DNA of 64,000 nucleotides from Bryobacterales bacterium (GCA_003170295.1 PNAJ01000057.1:1-64000); one strand, 5' to 3'. Shown: positions 34,316 to 43,176, counted from the stretch's first letter. The notes: a model not told the origin generated them from the letters alone. Made by a program: numbers and translations.

Positions 34316-34429
34316 TCAGTCGCCCCAGACCGCATTGCCGCGAAGGTCCAGTACCAACGCGAGACCATGTCTATAACTCATCTGTTTCTTCCCCGTTTGG
34401 TTTGTATTCACGAAGTCTCCTCGGTGCAT
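34316..34429 (-). CDS. Possible 37-residue peptide ending in AVWGD, upstream of the subtilase
   Basis: On the minus strand a short frame (MHRGDFVNTNQTGKKQMSY, then RHGLALVLDLRGNAVWGD and stop) ends with nearly the same residues as the subtilase C-terminus (SVVWGD) and stops 26 bases before the subtilase start codon. A GAAGG sequence lies 4-8 bases before the ATG. The frame is open further upstream to 34507. It could be a genuine small gene, a leader, or the tail remnant of a lost VWGD-repeat gene copy. The shared end is direct observation; the rest is inference. Confidence 0.4.
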   Translation of the reverse strand: MHRGDFVNTNQTGKKQMSYRHGLALVLDLRGNAVWGD

Positions 34430-34715
34430 GTCGCCTTCGTGAAGCACTTGGCGTGCCGATTCAAACCTTGTTGAAAACAGGCCTTTACTCGGATTCGAAT
34501 CTTGATCTCAGGGACAAACTGTCGCAGCCGGCGTCAATCCAGGTTCGCGACATAACTCGCTGTTGCCTCTGATGCTCTAATGTCAGGTGGGGTGGACCCC
34601 CTGGTCCGCGGCCGATCCCCGGATCGGCCTGTTCGTGTGTCCGCAGGCCTGGTTTTATTGGTCAAGAGCACGATCGGGAATCGTGCGCGGACCACTTAGT
34701 TTCCGAACGTTGGAT
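34430..34715. other. Spacer between importer operon end and subtilase region
   Basis: Apart from the double-hairpin repeat at 34587-34627 and the upstream extension of the VWGD frame to 34507, no gene or clear promoter is seen. The last bases before 34716 (CACTTAGTTTCCGAACG) show no T-run terminator for the ABC operon. Confidence 0.5.
34587..34627 (-). repeat. Double hairpin repeat, inverted near-copy of the 6328-6368 element
   Basis: Read on the plus strand: GTGGGG, then GGACC-CCCT-GGTCC (34594-34607), then CCGATCC-CC-GGATCGG (34612-34627). Read on the minus strand it matches the 6328-6368 element over about 40 bases with very few differences. Confidence 0.88.
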
Positions 34716-35519
34716 CTACCGCCGCGCTAGGCCGGATTCCATCGCGCTTGCGCCCACAGTCGGCAATTGCGGAATCGCATCGATCAATTGTTTGGTGTAA
34801 GGGTGCTGTGGATTGAGGAACACTTCGTCGACGGAATTACACTCCACAATCTCCCCTTGGTGCAGGATGGCCACCCGATGACACAGCGAAGCCACCGAAG
34901 CCAGGTCGTGTGAAATATATAGAATCGCGATTCCTCGACTCTGGTTCAGCCGCCTGAACAGCCCAAGAATCTCGGCCTGCGTAATCGTATCGAGCGCGCT
35001 GGTCGCCTCATCCGCAATTAACAGCGAAGGGTTGTGCAGAACCGCCATCGCGATCAAGAATCGCTGCGCGAGGCCCACGCTCAGATTCCTGGGATACTGG
35101 CGAAGAAAACTCTCCTCCGCTGGTAGGCTGACGCTTTCGAGCAGAGGCTTCCAATCTGGCTCGCCCCGTTCATGCGCGCGCCACGCTTCTTTGAGTTGCG
35201 AACCGAGCCGGACGTTCGGGTTCAGCGCCGCCAGCGGACTCTGCGGCACCAGTCCGATATCCTTCCCTCGGAGGCGCCTCATCTCCCGGGGATGCAATTT
35301 CAGCAGATCCCAATCCCGGTAGAGAATCTCTCCCTCACACCGGCCGCCTTTCAAAGCGAGCAAGCCCAGAATCGAGAGGGCAATGGTGCTCTTTCCCTCT
35401 CCGCTGCGGCCCACCAGTCCCAGGATTTCGCCTTCCGCTACCTCGAGAGAAACGTCATTTAACACACGTTTCCGCGCATACTCCACGGAGATTCTGAGCT
35501 GGAGAAGCGAACGCGTCAT
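34716..35519 (-). CDS. Peptide ABC importer ATPase (OppD/DppD-like)
   Basis: A 267-residue ATPase: Walker A GRSGEGKST (37-45), Q-loop in LVPQSPLAALNP, signature LSVGLAQR (146-153), Walker B LLIADEATSALD and switch His in ISHDL. The signature has Val where the family norm is Gly (LSGGxxQR), a notable change at an ATP-contacting position. The C-terminal HPYTKQLIDAIP is the conserved Opp/Dpp-type oligopeptide-transporter end. The ATG at 35519 overlaps the binding-protein stop (ATGA). It is the fourth and last gene of the operon; no second ATPase (OppF-like) follows, so it may act as a homodimer. Confidence 0.93.
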   Translation of the reverse strand: MTRSLLQLRISVEYARKRVLNDVSLEVAEGEILGLVGRSGEGKSTIALSILGLLALKGGRCEGEILYRDWDLLKLHPREMRRLRGKDIGLVPQSPLAALNPNVRLGSQLKEAWRAHERGEPDWKPLLESVSLPAEESFLRQYPRNLSVGLAQRFLIAMAVLHNPSLLIADEATSALDTITQAEILGLFRRLNQSRGIAILYISHDLASVASLCHRVAILHQGEIVECNSVDEVFLNPQHPYTKQLIDAIPQLPTVGASAMESGLARR

Positions 35520-37069
35520 CCGCCACCGGCAGGCTTTGGAGTCGTCGAGAGATGCTCCGCATCCCAGAACGTACGAGGGAAAAATGCCGTCGGCTTCACG
35601 CCAGTCACTTGCTTCGAAACCGCCGAGAGTGCGTTCGGGTGCAGTAGATAAACGACCGGCTCTTGCTCCCGCAGGATCTCCTGCACGCGGTCGAAGCTCT
35701 TTTTCCTCGCCCGATGATCCGCCGTCGCCGCTTGCGCCAGCATCAGGCGGTCGATCTCCGCCTCCCACGCAGTCTCCGGCGTTTTTTGCGAGGGATTCCA
35801 CGGGTGATTGCTCGCCGAGCTGAGCAGGACGTTCATCAACTCACTCGGATCCGGATTCACGTTCGTCAATCCGAGCAGGCAAGCTTCATAATTCAGCGTG
35901 CGGGTCATCCGTTCCAGCAAGGACGGAAAATCGAGCGTCACAATGTTGATTTTGATGCCGAGCTTGGTCAGGTCCTCCTGAATCATCACGGCCATTCTTT
36001 CCCTGGTCTTGTTACCCGCGTTTGTGATGATCGAAAACTCAACCGCGTTTCCGCTGCGGTCGCGCAGGACGCCCTTTTCCAATCGGAATCCATCCCCGGC
36101 GAGGAGTCTGGCCGCCGCGGCGGGATCGAACGCCTCGGGAGCCATCCCCTCCTTGAACCACAGCTTGTTCGACGGCGCGACGGGACCCGCCGCCGGAGTC
36201 GCGTGACCGCGATACACCACGCGGCACAGATCCGCCCTCTGAATCGCCTGCGAGATCGCATGCCGGAAGGCTGTCGACCGGAACCACTCTTTCGTCGGCT
36301 CAGGGATCGGAGCCCTCTTGGCCTGGTTGAACCACAAGAACTCAGAATCGAGCGTCGGCCCCGCATCCACCGCCGTCCCCGGCGCGTCCTGCGCCAGACG
36401 CTCATAGAGATCGGGCGTCAGCTTATCGATCAGGTGAATCTCTCCGCGCCGAAACCTCACGAGTTCGATGTCCCTGTTCTGTTCGATATCGATCCGGATC
36501 GTATCCACCAGCGGAAGCGGTTTCTTCCAATACGACGGGTTTTTCTTCAACACGATGGATACGCCGGATTTTCGTTCGGCAACGAGAAAAGGACCGAGTC
36601 CCGAACCGATCGCGACCTGATCGAAAATACTCTCGATGCTCGCCGTCGGGGCGGGGAATTCCGCAACTACTGCAAACGGACCTTGCGCGCTTACCTTCAC
36701 CGAACCTTTTTCCGTCTTAAAAGTATCCGCGATCGGTGAGTGCAGCGTTGGATCGAGCAAGCGGTGAAACGTTTTGACCACGTCTTCGGCCGTAAACGCC
36801 GATCCATCCGGAAACTTGACTCCCTGCCTCAACTGAAACGTGATCTTCGTGCCATCCTTCGCGACCTTCCACGACATTGCTAAGTCCGCCTCCGGCCTCT
36901 GCGTCAGACGATTGATCCGGATCAGCACGCCATCCGTCAAATAACCGATCGCTTCAGCGGATTCGTCGGCCATTAGGAGTGGGTCGGTCGTTTTCGGTTC
37001 TTGATGAAGTGCGAATCGGAGTTCTCCGCCGAGCAACGCGGTTGCGAAAGTAAATAGGAGCAGCCTCAT
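35516..37069 (-). CDS. Peptide ABC importer substrate-binding protein (SBP family 5)
   Basis: A 517-residue periplasmic binding protein with a short signal (RLLLFTFATALLGG) and the family-5 pattern: LRFALHQEPKTTDPLLMAD, LAMSWKVAKDGTKITFQLRQ, VKFPDGSAFTAEDVVKTFHR and VDTIRIDIEQNRDIELVRFR. This family binds di- and oligopeptides, nickel chelates or some sugars; the permease and ATPase neighbours suit a peptide system. The start at 37069 overlaps the permease stop by 4 bases. A longer open frame upstream runs inside the permease gene and is not supported. It is placed third in the operon, after both permeases, which is less usual than first place. Confidence 0.93.
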   Translation of the reverse strand: MRLLLFTFATALLGGELRFALHQEPKTTDPLLMADESAEAIGYLTDGVLIRINRLTQRPEADLAMSWKVAKDGTKITFQLRQGVKFPDGSAFTAEDVVKTFHRLLDPTLHSPIADTFKTEKGSVKVSAQGPFAVVAEFPAPTASIESIFDQVAIGSGLGPFLVAERKSGVSIVLKKNPSYWKKPLPLVDTIRIDIEQNRDIELVRFRRGEIHLIDKLTPDLYERLAQDAPGTAVDAGPTLDSEFLWFNQAKRAPIPEPTKEWFRSTAFRHAISQAIQRADLCRVVYRGHATPAAGPVAPSNKLWFKEGMAPEAFDPAAAARLLAGDGFRLEKGVLRDRSGNAVEFSIITNAGNKTRERMAVMIQEDLTKLGIKINIVTLDFPSLLERMTRTLNYEACLLGLTNVNPDPSELMNVLLSSASNHPWNPSQKTPETAWEAEIDRLMLAQAATADHRARKKSFDRVQEILREQEPVVYLLHPNALSAVSKQVTGVKPTAFFPRTFWDAEHLSTTPKPAGGG

Positions 37070-37842
37070 ACCGAATAATCCTCTCTCTCGACCACCGCTT
37101 GGAAGCTTCCCACCACCGCGGCCAGCAGCAGCACGGGCGCCAGCAGCCACGGATGCCCCGCGATTCCTCCGCCTTCGAGTTCGCGCAGCAGATTGCCCCA
37201 GGAGGGAAGCGGTTCCATCACGCCAAGTCCCAGCATGCCGAGCGTCGACTCCGCCAGAACATAGGCCGGAATGGTAATCCAGAGCTGCGCTAATAGAATC
37301 GGCATCGCATTCGGCATCAAGTGACGCCACAGTAATCTCCATTGCGGGCATCCAGTCGCGCGCGCCTGGAGCATGAAATCGGAGACACTAAGCTTGCGCA
37401 CCGCCGCGCGCACCACCCTGGCCGGAGCCGCCCAACCCAACGCGCCCAGCAGCAAAAAGGTGATCGTCACCGAAACCATAGGCGAGACATTCAGAGGCAA
37501 ACAGGCCCTCACCATCAGCAAAAGAAAAAGCCACGGCAGCGACAAGAACAAATCCGCGGCCCCGACAATCACGGTGTCCGCGATTCCAAGTCCCGCAATT
37601 CCACCAAGAGCCGCAGCCACAGCACACGACAAAAGCGCAGCCGCCGTCGCGAGCAAAAGCGATACGCGAGTTCCGTAAATCAAGCGCGACAACCTGTCCC
37701 GCCCCAAATCGTCGGTGCCCAGCGGAAATTGCCGGGAAGGCCCCGCATTGGGCGAATCGCGGAACTGCTTTTCATATCGCGCCGGAAGAAGAGCCGCCAG
37801 CAGGACCGCGATCAGAAAACCAATGGCAAGTGCGCGAATCAT
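37066..37842 (-). CDS. Peptide ABC importer permease (OppC/DppC-like)
   Basis: A 258-residue inner-membrane permease with about five or six helices. The PLGTDDLGRDRLSRLIYGTR motif near the start is the hallmark of the OppC/DppC subfamily, and the EAA-type loop (DFMLQARATGCPQWRLLWRH followed by LMPNAMPILL) contacts the ATPase. SLPWLFLLLMVRA and ESTLGMLGLGVMEPLPSWGN are also typical. It overlaps both neighbours by 4 bases. It pairs with the OppB-like permease encoded just upstream to form the translocation pore. Confidence 0.94.
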   Translation of the reverse strand: MIRALAIGFLIAVLLAALLPARYEKQFRDSPNAGPSRQFPLGTDDLGRDRLSRLIYGTRVSLLLATAAALLSCAVAAALGGIAGLGIADTVIVGAADLFLSLPWLFLLLMVRACLPLNVSPMVSVTITFLLLGALGWAAPARVVRAAVRKLSVSDFMLQARATGCPQWRLLWRHLMPNAMPILLAQLWITIPAYVLAESTLGMLGLGVMEPLPSWGNLLRELEGGGIAGHPWLLAPVLLLAAVVGSFQAVVEREDYSV

Positions 37843-38651
37843 TGTGGGTTAGCCATTTCCGAAACTGCCGTCGCCGCCGTTGTCGCAATCGCGACCAGCA
37901 TCGTCAAATTCACCAGCAGCGGAAGATCGCGCGCCATCGCCGCGTTCCAGGCGAGGCGCCCTAGCCCCGGCACGTCGCAAATCGCCTCGATCGGAATCGC
38001 CGCGCCGATCGCCATCGCCACGGAAGTGGCTGCAAGCGCTATGAGTTGTGGGGTGATTGCGGGGAAAACATGCGCCATCAGGATTCTGGCTTCGGTGACG
38101 CCGCGGGCTCGCGCCATTTCGACGTGCGGGGCGCTCGAAGCTTGCGCTAAAAGATTGCGGGCAAAGCGGAAAATTCTCGGCGCCAGAATGATCACTAAAA
38201 CCAAATACGATTTTGCGCCTTCGAGCAGACAGAGATAGGCAATCAGAGCGGTGGGCAGACTGAGAAGCAGCCCGGCGACTACGGAGAAGCCCCGTTTAGG
38301 GATCGCGAGCGCCAAACCGAAGAGCCAACCTCCGGCGAGTCCGATCGCCAGCTCGCGCAGCGTTGCGGGGGCGCGATCGGCGATCAAAGCGGCGATCGGA
38401 GCGTTGTTGGATTGCGAAAAACCAAGGTTCCCGTGCGCTAAATCGACCATATATCGCCTTAAAGTAGCTCCGATGTCGGTGTTTTGAGCCTTATTTGACC
38501 TTAATTCGCGGATGCTTTCCTCGCTCAAACGGCGGTCCACTTCGCGTTCATCGACACTGGTCCCCGGGGCATACTTGACGAGAAGCGCGCAGGACAGGCC
38601 TGCGGCTACGACCAGCACGGCAATTCGCGCAAAGTGCTTGACCACCAGCAT
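37839..38651 (-). CDS. Peptide ABC importer permease (OppB/DppB-like)
   Basis: A 270-residue permease that opens the importer operon. It has the OppB-type layout: first helix (IAVLVVAAGLSCALLVKYAPG), a periplasmic segment with a GNLGFSQSNNAPIAALIADR region, then helices and the ATPase-contact loop (EMARARGVTEARILMAHVFP). The conserved FxxxxxxPGDP segment of OppB is reduced to KYAPGTSVDE. It is somewhat shorter than typical OppB (about 300-335). Divergent from it, 114 bases away, is a sigma-54 activator; I found no -24/-12 element in the spacer. Confidence 0.9.
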   Translation of the reverse strand: MLVVKHFARIAVLVVAAGLSCALLVKYAPGTSVDEREVDRRLSEESIRELRSNKAQNTDIGATLRRYMVDLAHGNLGFSQSNNAPIAALIADRAPATLRELAIGLAGGWLFGLALAIPKRGFSVVAGLLLSLPTALIAYLCLLEGAKSYLVLVIILAPRIFRFARNLLAQASSAPHVEMARARGVTEARILMAHVFPAITPQLIALAATSVAMAIGAAIPIEAICDVPGLGRLAWNAAMARDLPLLVNLTMLVAIATTAATAVSEMANPQ

Positions 38652-38765
38652 ATCTATCGGCCGCGCGGGACATTGGCTGCACGATTCAGGCCTTCTGGCG
38701 CGGACTTTAGGGCAAAGGCCTTATGGATGCCGCGGCGGCATTCGTCAATAATCAAATGGGGTTTC

Positions 38766-39710
38766 ATGCTTGCTCGCGAGTTTCTCGGAGTTTCGGCCAT
38801 CTTCGCCAGCGAAGCGATGCAGCGCCTGATCTCGCTTGTCGAGAGAGTCGCGGCCACGAATGCCACTATACTGATCACGGGCGAGAGCGGCGCCGGCAAG
38901 GAAATTGTCGCGCGAGCCATTCATCATTATTCGCTAAGGTGCGCAAAATCCTGGGTGGACTTGAACTGCGCCGCACTGCCGGAGAATTTGCTCGAAAGCG
39001 AACTCTTCGGTCATGAGAAAGGCGCGTTCAGCGGGGCGGACTCCTCAAAACCAGGCTTGTTTGAGCTCGCCAATCACGGAACTTTGTTTCTCGACGAGAT
39101 CGGCGATCTGGATCCCCGGATGCAGGTCAAACTACTACGGGTGCTCGATGGCGCCAGTTATTACCGCGTGGGCGGGGTTAAGAAGATCTCAGTGGACGTC
39201 CGTCTGGTGGCGGCGACGAACCAGGATTTGAAGGTGGCCGTTCGGGAAGGCCGCTTCCGGTCCGACCTTTATCACCGGCTGGCGCAGATTCCTGTTTGCG
39301 TGCCTCCTCTTCGTGACCGGCAAGACGACATTGTGCCACTCGCGCTTCACTATCTGGCGCAGCAGAATTCGGACCTCGTTTTTTCCCGGGCGGTACTTGA
39401 GAAGCTGAGCGGTTATGACTGGCCCGGAAATGTTCGCCAATTGCGGAATGTGGTGATGCGGGCGTCGGTGTTTGCGGCGGGTTCTGAAATCACCGTCGCG
39501 GACCTTCCGGAGGAGTTCACGGACAGCGCTTTTTCGTCCGGTCTCCATCGTCTCTCGGCCCTCTCAGAACTGGAGCGGACGGCAATCATGGCGGCGCTCG
39601 AGGCGAGCAGAGGCCACCAGCAGAAGGCCGCGGACAAACTGGGTATTTCCAAAAGAACACTTCAACGCAAAGTGAGAGCTTACGGAATGGTCGCCGAGTT
39701 GGCAGGATGA
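38766..39710 (+). CDS. Sigma-54 activator without N-terminal sensory domain
   Basis: A 314-residue bacterial enhancer-binding protein: AAA+ domain with Walker A GESGAGKE (39-46), GAFSGA loop (86-91, the sigma-54 contact, with Ser for Thr), Walker B GTLFLDEIGD (105-114), arginine fingers near FRSDLYHRLA, and a Fis-type helix-turn-helix at the end (AADKLGISKRTLQRKVRAYG). No receiver, GAF or PAS domain precedes the AAA+ part, as in PspF, so control must come from another protein or from expression. It is divergent from the peptide importer and followed after 6 bases by a PilZ protein. A longer start (38634) would add 44 residues with no recognisable domain. Confidence 0.93.
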   Translation: MLAREFLGVSAIFASEAMQRLISLVERVAATNATILITGESGAGKEIVARAIHHYSLRCAKSWVDLNCAALPENLLESELFGHEKGAFSGADSSKPGLFELANHGTLFLDEIGDLDPRMQVKLLRVLDGASYYRVGGVKKISVDVRLVAATNQDLKVAVREGRFRSDLYHRLAQIPVCVPPLRDRQDDIVPLALHYLAQQNSDLVFSRAVLEKLSGYDWPGNVRQLRNVVMRASVFAAGSEITVADLPEEFTDSAFSSGLHRLSALSELERTAIMAALEASRGHQQKAADKLGISKRTLQRKVRAYGMVAELAG

Positions 39711-39716
39711 TCGCGG

Positions 39717-40001
39717 ATGGCCTCTAATCACCAAACCGATCGAAGGAAGGAAGAGCGGTCACTCCATTCAGGCGCGATCGAGATTTCCTTCGAAGATCCC
39801 AACCCGGTAATGGTCAAAGCCGATCTAATAGAAATCAGCACGCGGGGATTTCGGGCTGCGCACGATGCTACTTCGCTCGCACCAGGACTTGAGGTTCACT
39901 ACGCGGGCACGAGTTCTTCCGGGCGGGCGCGCGTGATTTGGACGCATGTTCTAGAGGGGCGATGTGTCAGCGGGTTTTTGATACTCGCGTCTCCGCTTTA
40001 G
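39717..40001 (+). CDS. PilZ-like c-di-GMP-binding protein
   Basis: A 94-residue single-domain protein. It shows the PilZ arginine motif near the start (DRRKEERS) and the second motif as EISTRGF, where the usual (D/N)xSxxG carries Glu in the first place. Beta-strand pattern follows (LEVHYAGTSSSGRARVIW). PilZ domains bind cyclic di-GMP and relay it to partners. It follows the sigma-54 activator by 6 bases and is likely co-transcribed, suggesting a link between c-di-GMP and that regulator. The Glu substitution could weaken binding. Confidence 0.8.
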   Translation: MASNHQTDRRKEERSLHSGAIEISFEDPNPVMVKADLIEISTRGFRAAHDATSLAPGLEVHYAGTSSSGRARVIWTHVLEGRCVSGFLILASPL

Positions 40002-40012
40002 TACACAAAGAG

Positions 40013-40055
40013 GGCCGACGAGGGCGTCGGCCGCGGTCCGGGGGGACCGCCCCAC
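40013..40055 (+). repeat. Double hairpin repeat ending in CCCCAC
   Basis: GGCCGACG-AGGG-CGTCGGCC (40013-40032) then GCGGTCC-GGGG-GGACCGC (40033-40050) and the CCCCAC end (40050-40055), followed by TTTTT at 40056-40060. It stands between the convergent PilZ and CzcA-like genes, and the T-run means this copy could work as an intrinsic terminator for the PilZ transcript. Confidence 0.88.
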
Positions 40056-40083
40056 TTTTTAATACAAGGATATTGGATAAGGT

Positions 40084-43000
40084 TCAGACCTTTAGAACGT
40101 CATCGCGGCGCGCTACGATTGCGTAGAGGACTGGAGCCAGAAAGATCGACAGGAGCAGGCGCGAGAGCAGGCCTCCCACGATCACGATCGCGAATGGTTT
40201 TTGCGAATCGCTTCCGATTCCCGTGGACATGGCCGCCGGCAACAGGCCGATGCACGCTACCAGCGCCGTCATCATAATAGGACGCAACCGCAACAGGGAC
40301 GCTTCATAGGTCGCCGTGAGGATATCTTTTCCTTCGAGGCGCAGCTTGTTGATGAAGGAATACAGAATCACACTGGTGAGCACCGCGACGCCCATCAACG
40401 CCACGAATCCAAGCGCCGAGGATACGCTGAAATTGGTTCCCGTGTACCACAGCGCCAGCAAGCCCCCGACCGGTTCCGTAACCAACACGCTGAACAAGAT
40501 AATAAGCGGAAACTTCAAATTTCCGTAGAGCGCGAACAGGATTAGAAGAATCAGCAAAATCGTGAGCGGCGCGATGATCTTCATCTGCTCGCGCGCGGCC
40601 AGGTAGTCTTTGTACTCTCCGCCCCAATCGAAGGTATAACCGATAGGAAGCTTCATTTGGCGGTCGACTTCCCGGCGGGCTTCCTCGACCGCCCCAGCCA
40701 GATCGCGATTACGGACGCTGAACTGAACCCCGATGAAGCGCGAATTCGACTCTCTATAGATGAACGATGCGCCGCTATTGACTTTGATATCGGCGAACTG
40801 GCTGAGGGGAAGATGCTGGCCGTTGGGAGTCGCAATCAGCAAATTTCTAATAGCGTCGGCATCCTTGCGATAAGGTTCCTGCATGCGGACGAGAAGATCG
40901 AACTGCCGTTCGCCTTGAATCACCTGCGAAGCGGCCTTACCTCCCATCGCGGTTTCGACCATGGTGTTGACATCGTCCACGTTCAAACCATATTGCGCGA
41001 TCTTGGCCCGGTCCGGCGTGACGATCAGGCTCGGCTGACCGAGTTCGCGCACTACCGTGATATCGACAATGCCGGGGACCTTCGAGATAATGCGCTTCAC
41101 CTTGCGCGCGTTGTCTTCCAGGGTGGCCAGGTCGCCGCCGAAAATCTTCACCGCAAGCGAGCTTTTCAATCCTGTTTCCGCTTCGTCCACGGCATCCTGG
41201 GCGGGCTGAGTGAAGTTGAAAATCACGCCGGGAAACGCAGACATCTTTTCGTTGATCGCCTCCACGAGCTGCTTCTTGATGTGAAGTTTGCCATTCCACG
41301 CGCTGTCTGAGTAAGGCTTCAACCCGATGTAAAACTCGTTGTTGAAAAAGCCGGTGGAATCGGTTCCATCGTCCGGGCGCCCCAACTCATTCGCCACCGT
41401 GGTCACCTGGGGAAAGCTGCGCAGGATATTGCGAATCTGCGGCGAGAGTTTGGCAGCTTCCTCAAAGGAGATCGTATAGGGCGCAGTCGCGCGCATCCAA
41501 AGAGCGCCTTCATCGAGATGAGGCATGAATTCCGCTCCGATGAGCGGAATCAAGAGCAAGGATGCGGCGAAGACCGATAGCAGCATGGCGGTCGAGACTC
41601 CTCGATTCCGCAGGCACCAGCCGAGTAAGACTCCATAGCCACGCCGGATGAAGTCAAAGAAGGATACTTTCGGCTCGTGGATTTTGCCGCGCAGCAGATA
41701 GGAACACAGTACCGGCAACAACACCAGTGCACAGATGACGGAACCGACGAGAGCAAAGCCCATGGTGTCCGCCATCGGCTGAAACAGTTTTCCGGAGGGG
41801 CCCGTGAGCACGTAGATCGGCAGGTAGCCGGCAATGATCACGGCGACCGCATAAAAAATGGGACGCTCGACATCCTTCGCCGCCGCGCGGATGACGTAGA
41901 TCACATCGTATTCCTCGCCGTGACGGACGGCCAATTCGCGAAAGACGTTTTCCACCATCACGACGGCTCCGTCCACTAAAATGCCGAAGTCGATCGCTCC
42001 GATCGAAAGAAGATTGGCTGGAATGTGCCTCCAATCCAGGCAGATGAAGGCAAACATCAAGGCGAAAGGAATCGTAATGGCAACGATGATGGCGGCGCGA
42101 ATGTTGAACAAAAATATTCCGAGAACGATCAGCACCAGCACCATGCCCCGCACAAGGTTCTCTTCAACGGTGGTTGTGGTTTCTTCGATCAAGCCGCTGC
42201 GGTCGTAATAGGGAACGATCTTCACATCCGGCGGCAGGACGTGCTCATTTAGCTCCTTGGTGAGCGTTTCTACCCGCTTCAACACGACTTGTGCCTGCTC
42301 CCCGACGCGCATCAGGATTACGCCTTCGACCGCGTCATCCTGCTTCATATAGCCGAATTCGCCGAGCCGCACTGCATCCCCAATTTCGACCGTCGCGACG
42401 TCTTTGACAAAGGTCGGGATGCCGTTGTTGGTCGCGACGACAACGTTGCCGATGTCCTGGGTGGTCTTCACTTGGCCCAGTCCGCGAATGTAATAGAACT
42501 GGCCGCCCTGGGAGTAGAATCCGCCGCCGGCGTTTGCATTATTCGTGCTCAACTGCTGGAAGACCTGCGGAACCGTCACGCCGCGGGAGAATAGCCGGTA
42601 TGGATTCAGCTTCACCTGATACTGCATTGTGGTTCCGCCGAGACTCGAATCGTCGGCCACGCCAGGGATCGCGCGATACTTCCGTGTCAGGACCCATTCC
42701 TCAAGGGTCTTAAGCTCCTGCGGCGTGCGATCGGGGCTGACCAAAACGTAGCGGTAGATCAACCCGCTGGGACTGAACAACGGAGAAACGCCGGGAGTAA
42801 CTCCGCTCGGCAATGTCGCGTTGGCCATGCGTTCAAACGCCTGCTCGCGCGCAAAATACGGATCGGTCTCATATTCGAAATTCATCTTCAAAGCGGAGAG
42901 ACCGTAGAGCGAAATCGAGCGTAGCGCCTCGATGTTGGGGATGCCATTCATCTCCACTTCCAGCGGAATAGAGATGAGACGTTCGACCTCTTCAGCGGCG

Positions 43001-43167
43001 TGGCCGGGCCATTGCGTGATGATCTCGACGTGAGGCGGAGAAAGGTCAGGATATGCGTCGATAGGCAATTTCTGGAATGAAATCGCGCCCCAAAACATCA
43101 GCGCCAGCGCCGCCGCGATGGTAACGAAGCGCTGTGCGAGGGCGAAGGTTATGATTCTTGCAATCAT
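40084..43167 (-). CDS. czcA: Heavy-metal RND efflux pump (CzcA-like)
   Basis: A 1027-residue HME-type RND pump. It starts IARIITFALAQRFVTIAAAL with KLPIDAYPDLSPPHVEIITQ, the family-defining early region, and the helix-4 motif is LSIGAIDFGILVDGAVVMVEN, the D-F-G-VDGAV pattern of Czc/Ncc-type pumps with both proton-relay acids, unlike the CusA pattern. Substrates in this branch are Zn, Co, Cd or Ni; which one cannot be read. Last gene of the czcC-czcB-czcA order on this strand, 9 bases after czcB. A His-rich small protein gene leads the operon. Confidence 0.94.
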   Translation of the reverse strand: MIARIITFALAQRFVTIAAALALMFWGAISFQKLPIDAYPDLSPPHVEIITQWPGHAAEEVERLISIPLEVEMNGIPNIEALRSISLYGLSALKMNFEYETDPYFAREQAFERMANATLPSGVTPGVSPLFSPSGLIYRYVLVSPDRTPQELKTLEEWVLTRKYRAIPGVADDSSLGGTTMQYQVKLNPYRLFSRGVTVPQVFQQLSTNNANAGGGFYSQGGQFYYIRGLGQVKTTQDIGNVVVATNNGIPTFVKDVATVEIGDAVRLGEFGYMKQDDAVEGVILMRVGEQAQVVLKRVETLTKELNEHVLPPDVKIVPYYDRSGLIEETTTTVEENLVRGMVLVLIVLGIFLFNIRAAIIVAITIPFALMFAFICLDWRHIPANLLSIGAIDFGILVDGAVVMVENVFRELAVRHGEEYDVIYVIRAAAKDVERPIFYAVAVIIAGYLPIYVLTGPSGKLFQPMADTMGFALVGSVICALVLLPVLCSYLLRGKIHEPKVSFFDFIRRGYGVLLGWCLRNRGVSTAMLLSVFAASLLLIPLIGAEFMPHLDEGALWMRATAPYTISFEEAAKLSPQIRNILRSFPQVTTVANELGRPDDGTDSTGFFNNEFYIGLKPYSDSAWNGKLHIKKQLVEAINEKMSAFPGVIFNFTQPAQDAVDEAETGLKSSLAVKIFGGDLATLEDNARKVKRIISKVPGIVDITVVRELGQPSLIVTPDRAKIAQYGLNVDDVNTMVETAMGGKAASQVIQGERQFDLLVRMQEPYRKDADAIRNLLIATPNGQHLPLSQFADIKVNSGASFIYRESNSRFIGVQFSVRNRDLAGAVEEARREVDRQMKLPIGYTFDWGGEYKDYLAAREQMKIIAPLTILLILLILFALYGNLKFPLIILFSVLVTEPVGGLLALWYTGTNFSVSSALGFVALMGVAVLTSVILYSFINKLRLEGKDILTATYEASLLRLRPIMMTALVACIGLLPAAMSTGIGSDSQKPFAIVIVGGLLSRLLLSIFLAPVLYAIVARRDDVLKV

Positions 43168-43176
43168 TTGTTGGCG

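Noticed and set aside
35663-36739. 358-codon plus-strand frame opposite the peptide-binding protein gene
   Set aside because: Antisense shadow with no domain and low-complexity Arg/His content.
37070-37351. Longer N-terminus for the peptide-binding protein
   Set aside because: The extra 94 codons lie wholly inside the OppC-like gene, are Arg/Gly-rich and precede an obvious signal peptide.
38652-38765. Sigma-54 (-24/-12) promoter before the peptide importer operon
   Set aside because: Looked for GG-N10-GC with TGGCAC/TTGC context on both strands; nothing acceptable. The nearest GG and GC are spaced 16 apart.
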